Source: an uncultured Clostridia bacterium (GTDB lineage: Bacteria > Bacillota > Clostridia > Oscillospirales > CAG-272). Taken from it: a stretch of DNA of 8,994 nucleotides. The translations under genes were made by a program, and so were the position numbers. Under the pieces are notes generated by a model. The model was given only the letters and a program-made list of their open reading frames with translations. It made no database searches and had not been told where the DNA came from. Position 1 is the first letter of the stretch. The number at the start of each line of letters is the position of its first letter. This document shows positions 1-5,457 of this stretch, piece after piece. The stretch is from the NCBI GenBank assembly GCA_945485605.1, contig CALYSG010000069.1:1-8994 (forward strand), read 5' to 3'.

Positions 1-2
1 AC

Positions 3-458
3 TACGGTACTGTGGAGGCAGAGCTTTACCCCGAAAAGGCACCCGAAACGGTGAAGAATTTTCTGAAGCTCATAGGAGAAAGCTTCTTTGACGGGCTTGT
101 TTTCCACCGTGTTATAGAGGGCTTTATGATACAGGGTGGTGGCTACGACAAAAAGGGCAGGCATCACGATGCCGACTCGATATACGGTGAATTTGCCTCG
201 AACGGTTTTCCGCAGAATGACATAAAGCATACGCGCGGTGTCCTCTCAATGGCTCGTACGATGGTGCCCGACTCGGCATCGTCCCAGTTCTTCATCATGC
301 ACATGGACGCACCGCACCTTGACGGGCAGTACGCCGCCTTCGGAAAAGTGACATCCGGCATTGAAACGGTAGACAAGATCGCGGGTGTCAGAACCGACTA
401 CTCGGATAGGCCAATTTATCCTATCGTTATAAATCATATAAGTATTGTTTCGAAATAA
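3..458 (+). CDS. Cyclophilin-type peptidyl-prolyl cis-trans isomerase, 5' end cut off by the window
   Basis: Catalyses cis-trans isomerisation of proline peptide bonds and assists protein folding. The visible protein carries the cyclophilin core in order: APETVKNF near the start, the active-site stretch FHRVIEGFMIQGGG (Arg of FHR, Gln of MIQGG), SQFFIM, and LDGQYAAFGKVTSGIETVDKI. The frame is open to the left edge, reading YGTV before the first GTG at 12. That GTG is a valine inside the first beta strand (the family has G-x-x-x-x-E-L-Y-P here), so it is unlikely to be the start; the true start lies outside the window. Because the N-terminus is missing, I cannot tell whether it is cytosolic or has a signal peptide. 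It ends with TAA at 456-458, with no strong terminator hairpin directly after. Family assignment is secure; which paralogue it is cannot be decided. Confidence 0.95.
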   Translation, partial: YGTVEAELYPEKAPETVKNFLKLIGESFFDGLVFHRVIEGFMIQGGGYDKKGRHHDADSIYGEFASNGFPQNDIKHTRGVLSMARTMVPDSASSQFFIMHMDAPHLDGQYAAFGKVTSGIETVDKIAGVRTDYSDRPIYPIVINHISIVSK

Positions 459-554
459 GAGCGGTAATTTACAAATTATTGTGAAAATGTAGTTTTAATC
501 GACGTTGACAAATAGTATAATAAATAAAGTGTATTTGTACGGAGGTGTGTACAT
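459..554 (+). promoter_or_regulatory. AT-rich promoter region and ribosome site of the coiled-coil gene
   Basis: This 96-base gap is much more AT-rich than its neighbours. It contains a perfect TTGACA at 505-510 and a perfect TATAAT at 516-521, but they are only 5 bases apart and cannot act as one -35/-10 pair. Either TATAAT works with a weak -35 around 493-498, or TTGACA works with a weak -10 around 525-533. The ribosome site GGAGG at 541-545 sits 9 bases before the ATG at 555 and firmly fixes that start. The presence of a promoter is likely; its exact elements are not resolved. Confidence 0.5.
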
Positions 555-938
555 ATGTCCAAATGGAACGATTTCTGCGCAAGTGTGAGCAAGACAGGCA
601 AAGCTACTGTAGATAAAACGAAGGCTGTCGCAAACAAGGCATCGCTTAAAATGAAGGTCAGCAATCTTCAGGGCAAGGCCGACGGACGTTATACCGAGCT
701 TGGCAAGCTTTTCTATCTTCACGAAGTAGGCAAAGCTGAGAACGCCGAGGAAATGACAGCGAAGATCAAGGAGATCAGCGATATCAACAAACAGATAAAT
801 GCAATCAACGCTGAGCTGCGCGAGATCAAAAAGGCCGAGGAAGAGGCAAAAGCCGCGAAGGAAGCCGAGAAAGAGGCAAAGAAGGCTGAAAAGGCTGCCG
901 AGAAGGAAGCCTCGGAGGCTGACCTTACCAATGACTGA
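555..938 (+). CDS. Small Lys/Ala/Glu-rich coiled-coil protein, function unknown
   Basis: 127 residues, no signal peptide or membrane segment, so probably cytosolic. The N-terminal third (about 1-55) is basic and Ser/Thr/Lys rich. A central helical segment (about 60-95) has regular hydrophobic spacing (MTAKIKEISDINKQINAI), consistent with a coiled coil. The tail from about 90 to 120 is nearly all K, A and E, predicting a long charged helix. I recall Clostridia proteins of similar design that end in a zinc ribbon; no CxxC pair is present here (the only cysteine is near position 8). The start is well supported by GGAGG at 541-545, and a hairpin terminator follows. It appears monocistronic between the cyclophilin gene and a converging gap gene. 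Function unknown. Confidence 0.8.
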   Translation: MSKWNDFCASVSKTGKATVDKTKAVANKASLKMKVSNLQGKADGRYTELGKLFYLHEVGKAENAEEMTAKIKEISDINKQINAINAELREIKKAEEEAKAAKEAEKEAKKAEKAAEKEASEADLTND

Positions 939-974
939 ATACGGCGGGCAAATGTAAGACAATATCCTACATAG

Positions 975-1004
975 AAAAGTCACCGCCATGCGGTGACTTT
1001 TTTT
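975..1004 (+). terminator. Rho-independent terminator, probably bidirectional
   Basis: Arms GTCACCG (979-985) and CGGTGAC (991-997) form a 7-bp stem with a short loop, flanked by AAAA on the left and a run of seven T on the right (998-1004). It lies 36 bases after the stop of the coiled-coil gene. The A-run on the left means it could also stop minus-strand transcripts that pass the gap terminator. Confidence 0.85.
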
Positions 1005-1013
1005 ATATAAAGA

Positions 1014-1039
1014 ACGCCTCCGGAAATTTCCGGAGGCGT
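1014..1039 (-). terminator. Rho-independent terminator of gap
   Basis: A perfect 26-base palindrome (arms ACGCCTCCGGAAA and TTTCCGGAGGCGT) lies 18 bases beyond the gap stop codon. Read on the minus strand it is followed by a T-rich stretch (TTCTTTATAT). It stands back to back with the terminator of the converging upstream gene. Confidence 0.8.
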
Positions 1040-1057
1040 AGCTTATATAACGTCCGA

Positions 1058-2089
1058 TCAGTTGAGCTCGGAGAAATACTTGATGGTGCGGACCATCTGG
1101 CTGGTATAGCTGTTCTCGTTGTCGTACCACGAAACGACCTGTACCTGATAGGTGTCGTCATCGATCTTCGCAACCATCGTCTGGGTGGCGTCGAAGAGCG
1201 AGCCGTAACGCATACCGATAACGTCGGAGGACACGATGGGATCCTCGTTGTATCCGTAGGACTCGTTGGAAGCAGCTTTCATAGCGGCGTTGATGCCTTC
1301 CTTCGTGACGTTCTTGCCCTTGACGACGGCGACGAGAATGGTCGTCGAACCGGTGCAGGTAGGAACGCGCTGAGCAGATCCGATGAGCTTACCGTTCAGC
1401 TCGGGGATGACAAGTCCGATAGCCTGTGCGGCACCGGTGGAGTTCAGAACGATGTTCTGAGCACCGGCACGTGCACGGCGGAGGTCACCCTTTCTGTGGG
1501 GACCGTCAAGGATCATCTGGTCACCGGTGTAGGCATGAACGGTGGTCATGATACCCGACTCGATGGGAGCGTAGTCGTTGAGAGCCTTTGCCATGGGAGC
1601 CAAGCAGTTGGTGGTGCAGGATGCCGCGGAGATGATCTGGTCATCTGCGGTAAGGGTATTGTTGTTTACGTTGAAAACGATGGTCTTGAGATCATTTCCT
1701 GCGGGAGCAGAGATGACGACCTTCTTGGCGCCGGCGTTGATGTGCGCCATGGACTTCTCTTTCGAGCAGTAGAAACCGGTGCACTCGAGAACGACGTCAA
1801 CACCGAGCGTGCCCCAAGGGCAGTTGTTGGCGTCCTTTTCGGCGTAGATCTTGATCTCCTTGCCGTCGACGACGATCGAATCCTCGGTAGCTTCTACGGT
1901 GTGAAGGTTCTCGCCGAGCTTGCCGCAGTAGGATCCCTGAGCGGTATCGTACTTGAGAAGGTGAGCGAGCATTGCGGGAGCGGTGAGGTCGTTGATGGCG
2001 ACTACCTCATAGCCCTCTGCACCGAACATCTGGCGGAATGCGAGACGGCCGATGCGACCGAAACCGTTAATGGCAACTTTTACTGACAT
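1058..2089 (-). CDS. gap: Glyceraldehyde-3-phosphate dehydrogenase, type I (NAD-dependent)
   Basis: Glycolytic enzyme that oxidises glyceraldehyde-3-phosphate to 1,3-bisphosphoglycerate with NAD+ and phosphate, acting as a cytosolic tetramer. The 343 residues match the usual family length. Visible landmarks are the Rossmann motif NGFGRIGR at 8-15; Asp34 (AINDL), the acidic residue typical of NAD rather than NADP use; the catalytic Cys158 in SAASCTTNCLAP; His185 in TTVHAYTGDQ; the phosphate-binding region around 206-250 (RRARAGAQNIVLNSTGAA and IGSAQRVPT); and the C-terminal WYDNENSY at 321-328. The start ATG at 2089 has GGAGG at 2104-2100, a good ribosome site. It is transcribed towards the coiled-coil gene and has its own promoter and terminator, so it is probably mainly a single-gene unit. 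A 196-residue open frame antisense to it is a coding shadow. Confidence 0.98.
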   Translation of the reverse strand: MSVKVAINGFGRIGRLAFRQMFGAEGYEVVAINDLTAPAMLAHLLKYDTAQGSYCGKLGENLHTVEATEDSIVVDGKEIKIYAEKDANNCPWGTLGVDVVLECTGFYCSKEKSMAHINAGAKKVVISAPAGNDLKTIVFNVNNNTLTADDQIISAASCTTNCLAPMAKALNDYAPIESGIMTTVHAYTGDQMILDGPHRKGDLRRARAGAQNIVLNSTGAAQAIGLVIPELNGKLIGSAQRVPTCTGSTTILVAVVKGKNVTKEGINAAMKAASNESYGYNEDPIVSSDVIGMRYGSLFDATQTMVAKIDDDTYQVQVVSWYDNENSYTSQMVRTIKYFSELN

Positions 2090-2138
2090 TTTTGATTATC
2101 CTCCGTAAATTTTGATTTTCAAAATCTTCCAAATACAT

Positions 2139-2167
2139 ATTGTAACTCAAAAGCTCCGATTATACAA
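2139..2167 (-). promoter_or_regulatory. Promoter of gap
   Basis: On the minus strand TTGTAT (2167-2162) and TACAAT (2144-2139) are separated by exactly 17 bases, a good housekeeping sigma-factor promoter. It would give a leader of roughly 40 bases. A perfect TATAAT overlaps it (2164-2159) but has no decent -35 at 16-18 bases, so the 17-spaced pair is preferred. The leader holds a short palindrome (GATTTT, C, AAAATC; 2114-2126). Confidence 0.6.
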
Positions 2168-2174
2168 GAGGTTT

Positions 2175-2199
2175 GTGCAAAATTTATCAATTTTGTCAC
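2175..2199. promoter_or_regulatory. Imperfect inverted repeat upstream of the gap promoter, possible operator
   Basis: GTGCAAAATT and AATTTTGTCAC face each other across TATC and match at every position except one bulged base. The repeat lies 8 bases upstream of the gap -35, where an activator or repressor could bind. It does not clearly match a known operator: it has the TTGTG...CACA flavour of Rex-type sites but not their usual core. Confidence 0.35.
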
Positions 2200-2252
2200 A
2201 TTGCACTTTGAAAGGGACGCCGAAGAGCTGTTTTTTCGTGATTTTTCGGTAA

Positions 2253-3947
2253 TCAGCTCAGCAGATGGCGCTTGATCTTTTTCGATGTGGTCTTCTCGAA
2301 CTCAGTGCGGCGCAGCTCAACTGCCTTTATTTGCTTGTATGACACTAATCCGCGGTTCATTACCGCGATATCCTTACGCAGAGTGTCAAGGATCTCGTCG
2401 TCCGACGCATTTGCGGGGAATTTTGAGAGGTCGGGGTAGACTATGGCTGTGAGGATCACGTTTTCGCCTTTCTTTCTGCCGATGACGACACCCTCGGAGA
2501 CTTTCGGAAGCTCGACGAGTTTATCTTCGATCTCCTCGGGGAATACATTTTTGCCGTTTTCAAGGACAATGACGAACTTTTTGCGTCCGGTGATGAATAT
2601 ATATCCGTCTTTATCCATATAACCGATGTCGCCGGTGCAGAACCATCCGTCGAAGGTGAAGGCCTCGGCGGTAGCTTCGGGGTTCTTATAGTATCCGAGC
2701 ATTACGTTATCGCCGCGGACCTGGATCTCGCCTTCCTCAAATCCCTTGTCATTGATCCTCTCGGCATCTATGCGGACGCGGCAGCACGGAACGGAGGGCC
2801 CGACCGAGCCGCGCTTCGGGGCATAATAGGGGTTTACCGAGATGAGCGGCGAGCATTCGGTGATTCCGTAGCCCTCATAGACATCTATGCCGAGCTCCTC
2901 AAGACATTCGGCTATGGTGGGGTTCATTGCCGCACCGCCGCAGATTATCTTATTTATCCTTCCGCCGAAGTTGTTAAGGATCTCAGCGAAGAACTTCCGG
3001 CGCGCGTCGATACCGACCTTGCGGAGAAGCTCGGAGGCGGTCATGGCAAGGGTCAGCTTTTTGTCCTTGCCAGTCTTTTTTGCTTCGTCCCATACACGTT
3101 TATAGAAGGTATTTACTATTAGCGGAACGAGGACAAGCCCCGTGGGCTTGAATTCCTGATAATTCTTAATAAGGTGCTTTAGCGAATCGTTTATGCCTAT
3201 ATTCATACCGTAACCGAGAGCCGCGAGTATACAGCAGAGCTCATAGGTGTGGTGAAGCGGCAGGGTCGATACTATCGTATCGTCGGGGAAGAATTCGACT
3301 GTGAGTCCGGCACTGTTGACGGCGGCTATGACGTTGCGCTCGGAGAGCATAACGCACTTGCTCGTTCCCGTGGTGCCGGAGGTGAAGAGCATAACAGCCA
3401 TTCTGTCCTGATTCGTGAGAGGGAAGGTGTAGCTGTCAAAGGCTGCCTTGCCCTTTTCCTTGAGAGACGAGAGGCTTATAACGGCGGGGTAGTCGGTGTC
3501 GCCTTCTGGGGACATCGGGATGAAGTACTTCACCGTCGGGAGCGTGCCGATGACGGGGGCGAATTTTGCGTTGAACGCGCCGGAGTATATGACCGCGTCT
3601 GCCTCCGCAAATTCGAGGAAGCCAAGCAGCTCGTTAAAGTCGAGCTCGCGGTCAAGCGGTATCGCGATGTTGCCCGACGCTACCACGGATATGTATGACG
3701 CTACCCATTCCGGCGAAGTCTCGCCGACAATGGCGACTCTTTTATCGCTGAATCCGAGAGAGGCGAGCCCCGCGCTCTCAAAGAGGATTGAATCGGATAA
3801 TTCCCGATAGCTCATATTGTGAAGGTTGCGGGAGCGGTCGAACCACATAAATGCGTTCTTGCTTCCGTGCTCGCGAAGGACATCGCAGAGCATGCTCATG
3901 GAATTGACGACTTTAAACTGTCTTTCTGTCTTTTTCTTTTTGTGCAT
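2253..3947 (-). CDS. AMP-forming acyl-CoA synthetase (long-chain fatty acid-CoA ligase family)
   Basis: Activates a carboxylic acid with ATP to an acyl-AMP and passes it to CoA, probably for fatty-acid activation. The 564 residues fit the adenylate-forming superfamily. The motifs are in the right order: A3 P-loop LFTSGTTGTSK at 188-197; LPLHHTYEL near 229-236; A5 YGITECSP at 360-367; A7 WFCTGDIGY at 435-443; A8 hinge GRKKFVIVLENGKNVFPEEIE at 454-474; and the A10 lysine region TTSKKIKR at 553-560, with Lys557 as likely catalytic lysine (the usual preceding Gly is a Lys here). There is no signal peptide and no fused acyltransferase. ATG at 3947 has an AAGGAG ribosome site about 7 bases upstream. 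It follows the zinc-ribbon membrane protein gene by 32 bases, so the two are probably co-transcribed. Substrate chain length cannot be read from sequence. No convincing terminator is seen between it and gap. Confidence 0.92.
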   Translation of the reverse strand: MHKKKKTERQFKVVNSMSMLCDVLREHGSKNAFMWFDRSRNLHNMSYRELSDSILFESAGLASLGFSDKRVAIVGETSPEWVASYISVVASGNIAIPLDRELDFNELLGFLEFAEADAVIYSGAFNAKFAPVIGTLPTVKYFIPMSPEGDTDYPAVISLSSLKEKGKAAFDSYTFPLTNQDRMAVMLFTSGTTGTSKCVMLSERNVIAAVNSAGLTVEFFPDDTIVSTLPLHHTYELCCILAALGYGMNIGINDSLKHLIKNYQEFKPTGLVLVPLIVNTFYKRVWDEAKKTGKDKKLTLAMTASELLRKVGIDARRKFFAEILNNFGGRINKIICGGAAMNPTIAECLEELGIDVYEGYGITECSPLISVNPYYAPKRGSVGPSVPCCRVRIDAERINDKGFEEGEIQVRGDNVMLGYYKNPEATAEAFTFDGWFCTGDIGYMDKDGYIFITGRKKFVIVLENGKNVFPEEIEDKLVELPKVSEGVVIGRKKGENVILTAIVYPDLSKFPANASDDEILDTLRKDIAVMNRGLVSYKQIKAVELRRTEFEKTTSKKIKRHLLS

Positions 3948-3979
3948 GATAAATCTCCTTAATATAAGATAAGTGCGGC

Positions 3980-4381
3980 TTATCCTTTAACACCGAAGCG
4001 CTTGCCGCACCTCGGGCATATAACTGTGTGTTTGCCTTTTGCGCGAGGAAGGCGTATCACCGCGCGGCAATTGGGACATTTGCGGTAGATATGCGTTCTG
4101 CAATCGCGGATGCGGAAAAACTGCAATTTGAAGAAACGTCCGATCCGCTTGAAGAATCCGAAGAAGGCACGGTTTTCGGAGGCTCGCGCCGCACGGTTAT
4201 GAGAGAACATTCTGAAATTCGAGTATGCCATAAGCGCGATCGCCGGTATCCAGAATGCCCAATGCAAAAGGACGGCAAATATCGCGAAGATCAGAGCGGT
4301 GAAAGTCAGCACATAATAGAGGTAATCGATCCCGTACATTCCGCCGAATGTGCGGACTAACCATTGCTTAAATTTTTCCAT
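3980..4381 (-). CDS. Small membrane protein with C-terminal zinc ribbon, function unknown
   Basis: 133 residues. A hydrophobic stretch from about 19 to 53 is long enough for two short membrane segments with a tight turn (around LLHWAFWIP). It is followed by a very basic, aromatic-rich linker (about 57-101) and a zinc ribbon with two CxxC knuckles: KCPNCR (Cys102, Cys105) and ICPRCG (Cys122, Cys125), 16 residues apart. The ribbon probably faces the cytoplasm next to the basic linker. I chose ATG at 4381 because GGAGG at 4391-4387 stands 5 bases before it; the upstream in-frame GTG at 4387 overlaps the ribosome site itself and is unlikely. It lies 32 bases upstream of the acyl-CoA synthetase gene in the same direction. 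Partnership in membrane lipid metabolism is conceivable but is inference only. Confidence 0.85.
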   Translation of the reverse strand: MEKFKQWLVRTFGGMYGIDYLYYVLTFTALIFAIFAVLLHWAFWIPAIALMAYSNFRMFSHNRAARASENRAFFGFFKRIGRFFKLQFFRIRDCRTHIYRKCPNCRAVIRLPRAKGKHTVICPRCGKRFGVKG

Positions 4382-4424
4382 AAGCACCTCCTTACCCCAT
4401 TTTAACCTTTATGATAACACTCAC

Positions 4425-4454
4425 ATATTAAAAAAAGTGTCGTAGTAGTGTAAA
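4425..4454 (-). promoter_or_regulatory. Likely promoter of the zinc-ribbon/acyl-CoA synthetase operon
   Basis: On the minus strand TTTACA (4454-4449) and TAATAT (4430-4425) are 18 bases apart, each a partial match to consensus. A T-run lies between them. It sits just downstream of the minus-strand terminator at 4477-4514, as expected if the operon needs its own start of transcription. Confidence 0.45.
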
Positions 4455-4476
4455 TTTTCATCAGACGCATCTACCG

Positions 4477-4514
4477 AAAAACAAAAAACACTGAAACATA
4501 AAGCGTTTCAGTGT
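4477..4514 (-). terminator. Strong Rho-independent terminator downstream of the C-rich RNA
   Basis: A perfect 10-bp stem, ACACTGAAAC (4488-4497) against GTTTCAGTGT (4505-4514), has a 7-base loop. Read on the minus strand it runs straight into TTTTT, G, TTTTT. It would stop any transcript coming from the small RNA promoter or reading through from the ECF gene, and it insulates the next operon. Confidence 0.85.
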
Positions 4515-4526
4515 CTTGCCGGAAAC

Positions 4527-4703
4527 AAAAAGGTGACCTGACCGACATTGGGGGGTGCACGGTCAGGTCGTGTCTGCGCTGAGAAAATGTAAGCAACACA
4601 TTATAAAAGAAGCACAGACAATAAAACTTTATTGGCATACGGCATAGAGGGGGGGCCGCGTGCCGGAAAGCTATCGTAATTATATCGGAGATCCGATCTC
4701 CGT
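4527..4703 (-). ncRNA. Candidate structured small RNA with two hairpins exposing CCCCCC loops (6C-like)
   Basis: No ORF fills this stretch, yet it is densely structured. Read on the minus strand: P1, a 7-bp 5' hairpin (4702-4696 with 4692-4686, 3-base loop) right at the predicted transcript start; P2, a 10-position stem (4664-4655 with 4643-4634; 8 Watson-Crick pairs, one G-U, one A-C mismatch) whose 11-base loop begins CCCCCC; P3, TGTCTGTGC against GCGCAGACA (4620-4612 with 4579-4571, one G-U), with an inner AATGT/ACATT stem; P4, a perfect 10-bp stem (4569-4560 with 4544-4535) with CCCCCC in its loop, followed after 3 bases by TTTTTGTTT. A well-spaced promoter precedes it and a strong terminator follows (then the 3' end would be near 4477). 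Two stem-loops each with at least six C is the defining design of 6C RNA, known from Actinobacteria. Homology is not shown; it may be convergent. It could also be the 3' UTR of the ECF gene. Confidence 0.6.
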
Positions 4704-4707
4704 GTGC

Positions 4708-4736
4708 ATTATAGCACAGCTTACTGTCTCATACAA
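4708..4736 (-). promoter_or_regulatory. Promoter of the candidate C-rich small RNA
   Basis: On the minus strand TTGTAT (4736-4731) and a perfect TATAAT (4713-4708) are exactly 17 bases apart, with transcript start expected near 4701-4703. The -35 is the same hexamer as in the gap promoter. It lies 46 bases beyond the stop of the ECF gene, and there is no ORF for it to serve before the next terminators. That placement is the main reason to read the downstream stretch as an RNA gene. Confidence 0.65.
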
Positions 4737-4782
4737 GGGGCAGTGAAGCACAATTTACAATAAGTTCAAGCCAAATATAAAT

Positions 4783-5307
4783 TTAGTTTACTTTTGCGGA
4801 GAAAAAGTTTCTGAGCTTCGGATTGGCGTCAAGAATTCCCGCAAATATCAGGAAGATAGCACAACCCGCCGCCTCCTGAAGCAGGTTCAGCGGTATTTCG
4901 ACGAGGCAGGCGGTGAAGTTTCCCTCCACGATCGAGCCCCAGAGATAATAGCCGGCGACGTTGCAAATAACTCCTACGCCGAGCGCAAGCAGGTTTCTGC
5001 CGCAGAGAAGGCGGTTCGCCTTTCTCTTGAAGAGAAGAGTTGATGCTGCCTTTATTATTACCGTAGCCGGGATCCAGAGCGGATATCCCAAGAGAAGGTC
5101 AGACATTCCTCCTCCGATAGCCGCTGATACCGCAGCTATCGGAAGCGGCAGTATTATTGCCGCCGCATATATGAATCCATCGCCGAGATGTATGTAACCT
5201 ATCGGAGTAGGCAGCTTAAAGAAGAAGGTCCCGACGAATACAAGCGCCGCGAACGCTGCCCCGAAGACTACACGGTGAAGTACGTATTTTTTGCTGTTTT
5301 CTTTCAT
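4783..5307 (-). CDS. ECF transporter S component (substrate-binding membrane subunit)
   Basis: 174 residues, very hydrophobic, with about five to six membrane segments: roughly 12-31, 44-64, 73-91, 104-122 and 136-158. The conserved S-component features are the N-terminal basic/hydrophobic start (KKYVLHRVVFGAAFAALVFVGT), a loop with P-x-x-x-G-Y-I-H-L-G-D (about 33-43), and AAIGGGMSDLLLGYP (62-76). In this family the protein captures a vitamin or related micronutrient and joins a shared energising module (EcfT plus two ATPases), none of which is in this window. The substrate cannot be deduced; no riboswitch I know is recognisable in the leader. The ATG at 5307 has no ribosome site at normal spacing; its first two bases lie within the stop region of a 24-codon upstream ORF, so translational coupling is possible. 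No separate terminator is seen before the small-RNA promoter downstream. Confidence 0.85.
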   Translation of the reverse strand: MKENSKKYVLHRVVFGAAFAALVFVGTFFFKLPTPIGYIHLGDGFIYAAAIILPLPIAAVSAAIGGGMSDLLLGYPLWIPATVIIKAASTLLFKRKANRLLCGRNLLALGVGVICNVAGYYLWGSIVEGNFTACLVEIPLNLLQEAAGCAIFLIFAGILDANPKLRNFFSAKVN

Positions 5308-5378
5308 TTTATAACTACGGCTTTCGTGTTGGCGAAAGCTTCCTTTCTTGCGGGATCGATCCCGGAATTTGCTTTCAT
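5304..5378 (-). CDS. Possible 24-residue leader peptide overlapping the ECF start
   Basis: Minus-strand ATG at 5378, preceded by GGAAGA immediately adjacent (a poor ribosome spacing) and AAAGG further up, opens a 24-codon frame beginning MKANSGIDPARKE and ending in KAVVIK. Its TGA (5306-5304) overlaps the ECF ATG (5307-5305) as ATGA. The peptide is basic with no membrane segment. Since the ECF gene lacks its own well-placed ribosome site, coupled translation would explain how it is expressed. A frame of this length can arise by chance, so this is a hypothesis. Confidence 0.35.
   Translation of the reverse strand: MKANSGIDPARKEAFANTKAVVIK
5320..5339 (-). promoter_or_regulatory. Hairpin just upstream of the ECF start codon
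   Basis: GCTTTCG (5320-5326) and CGAAAGC (5333-5339) form a perfect 7-bp stem with a 6-base loop, 12 bases before the ATG. An AAGGA-like ribosome site lies directly on its far side (about 5346-5341), so folding would bring that site close to the start codon. Another copy of GAAAGC at the leader ORF start (5376-5371) could compete for the same arm. Confidence 0.4.
5351..5364. repeat. 14-base perfect palindrome in the ECF leader
   Basis: CGGGATCGATCCCG reads the same on both strands. It lies inside the leader and inside the possible leader ORF. It could form a short hairpin with a minimal loop or be a binding site; no T-run follows, so it is not a terminator. Confidence 0.5.
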
Positions 5379-5411
5379 TCTTCCGAAAGAAGCCTTTGCT
5401 TTTACGGATAT

Positions 5412-5440
5412 ATTATACTCCGATGCCACGACCGTGTCAA
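5412..5440 (-). promoter_or_regulatory. Near-consensus promoter of the ECF transporter gene
   Basis: On the minus strand a perfect TTGACA (5440-5435) and a perfect TATAAT (5417-5412) are separated by exactly 17 bases. It starts 18 bases after the desulfurase stop codon and gives a leader of roughly 100 bases. A short inverted repeat CCGTG/CACGG (5432-5436, 5446-5450) overlaps the -35 and might be an operator or a weak hairpin. Confidence 0.85.
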
Positions 5441-5457
5441 TCGGGCACGGCGATATT

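Noticed and set aside
459..480. Terminator after the cyclophilin gene
   Set aside because: Only a weak A/T stem (TAATTT/AAATTA) without a T-run is present.
505..521. TTGACA and TATAAT as one promoter
   Set aside because: Both hexamers are perfect but only 5 bases apart, far from the 16-18 needed.
495..1130. 211-residue open frame on the minus strand
   Set aside because: It crosses both convergent terminators, the end of gap and the whole coiled-coil gene; its Leu/Phe-rich part is the complement of the lysine-rich coding region.
1496..2086. 196-residue open frame on the + strand
   Set aside because: It lies wholly antisense to gap, whose motifs are unmistakable, and the translated protein is a valine/glycine/aspartate-rich shadow with no ribosome site.
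2175..2199. Calling the gap upstream repeat a Rex operator
   Set aside because: The TTGTG/CACA ends are suggestive, but the spacing and core differ from the usual site and one base is bulged; kept only as an unspecified operator candidate.
2222..2250. Terminator after the acyl-CoA synthetase gene
   Set aside because: CCGAA/TTCGG ends can pair, but the loop is long and the T-runs lie on the wrong strand for a minus-strand transcript.
4527..4703. 6S RNA, SRP RNA, tmRNA or RNase P RNA
   Set aside because: The ends do not pair into one long rod as in 6S; the GGAAG...AGCAG-type SRP loop, the tmRNA tRNA-like end and RNase P conserved boxes are absent.
5308..5411. A known vitamin riboswitch (TPP, FMN, THF, cobalamin, preQ1) in the ECF leader
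   Set aside because: None of the conserved core sequences of these classes is visible; the leader is also short for most of them.
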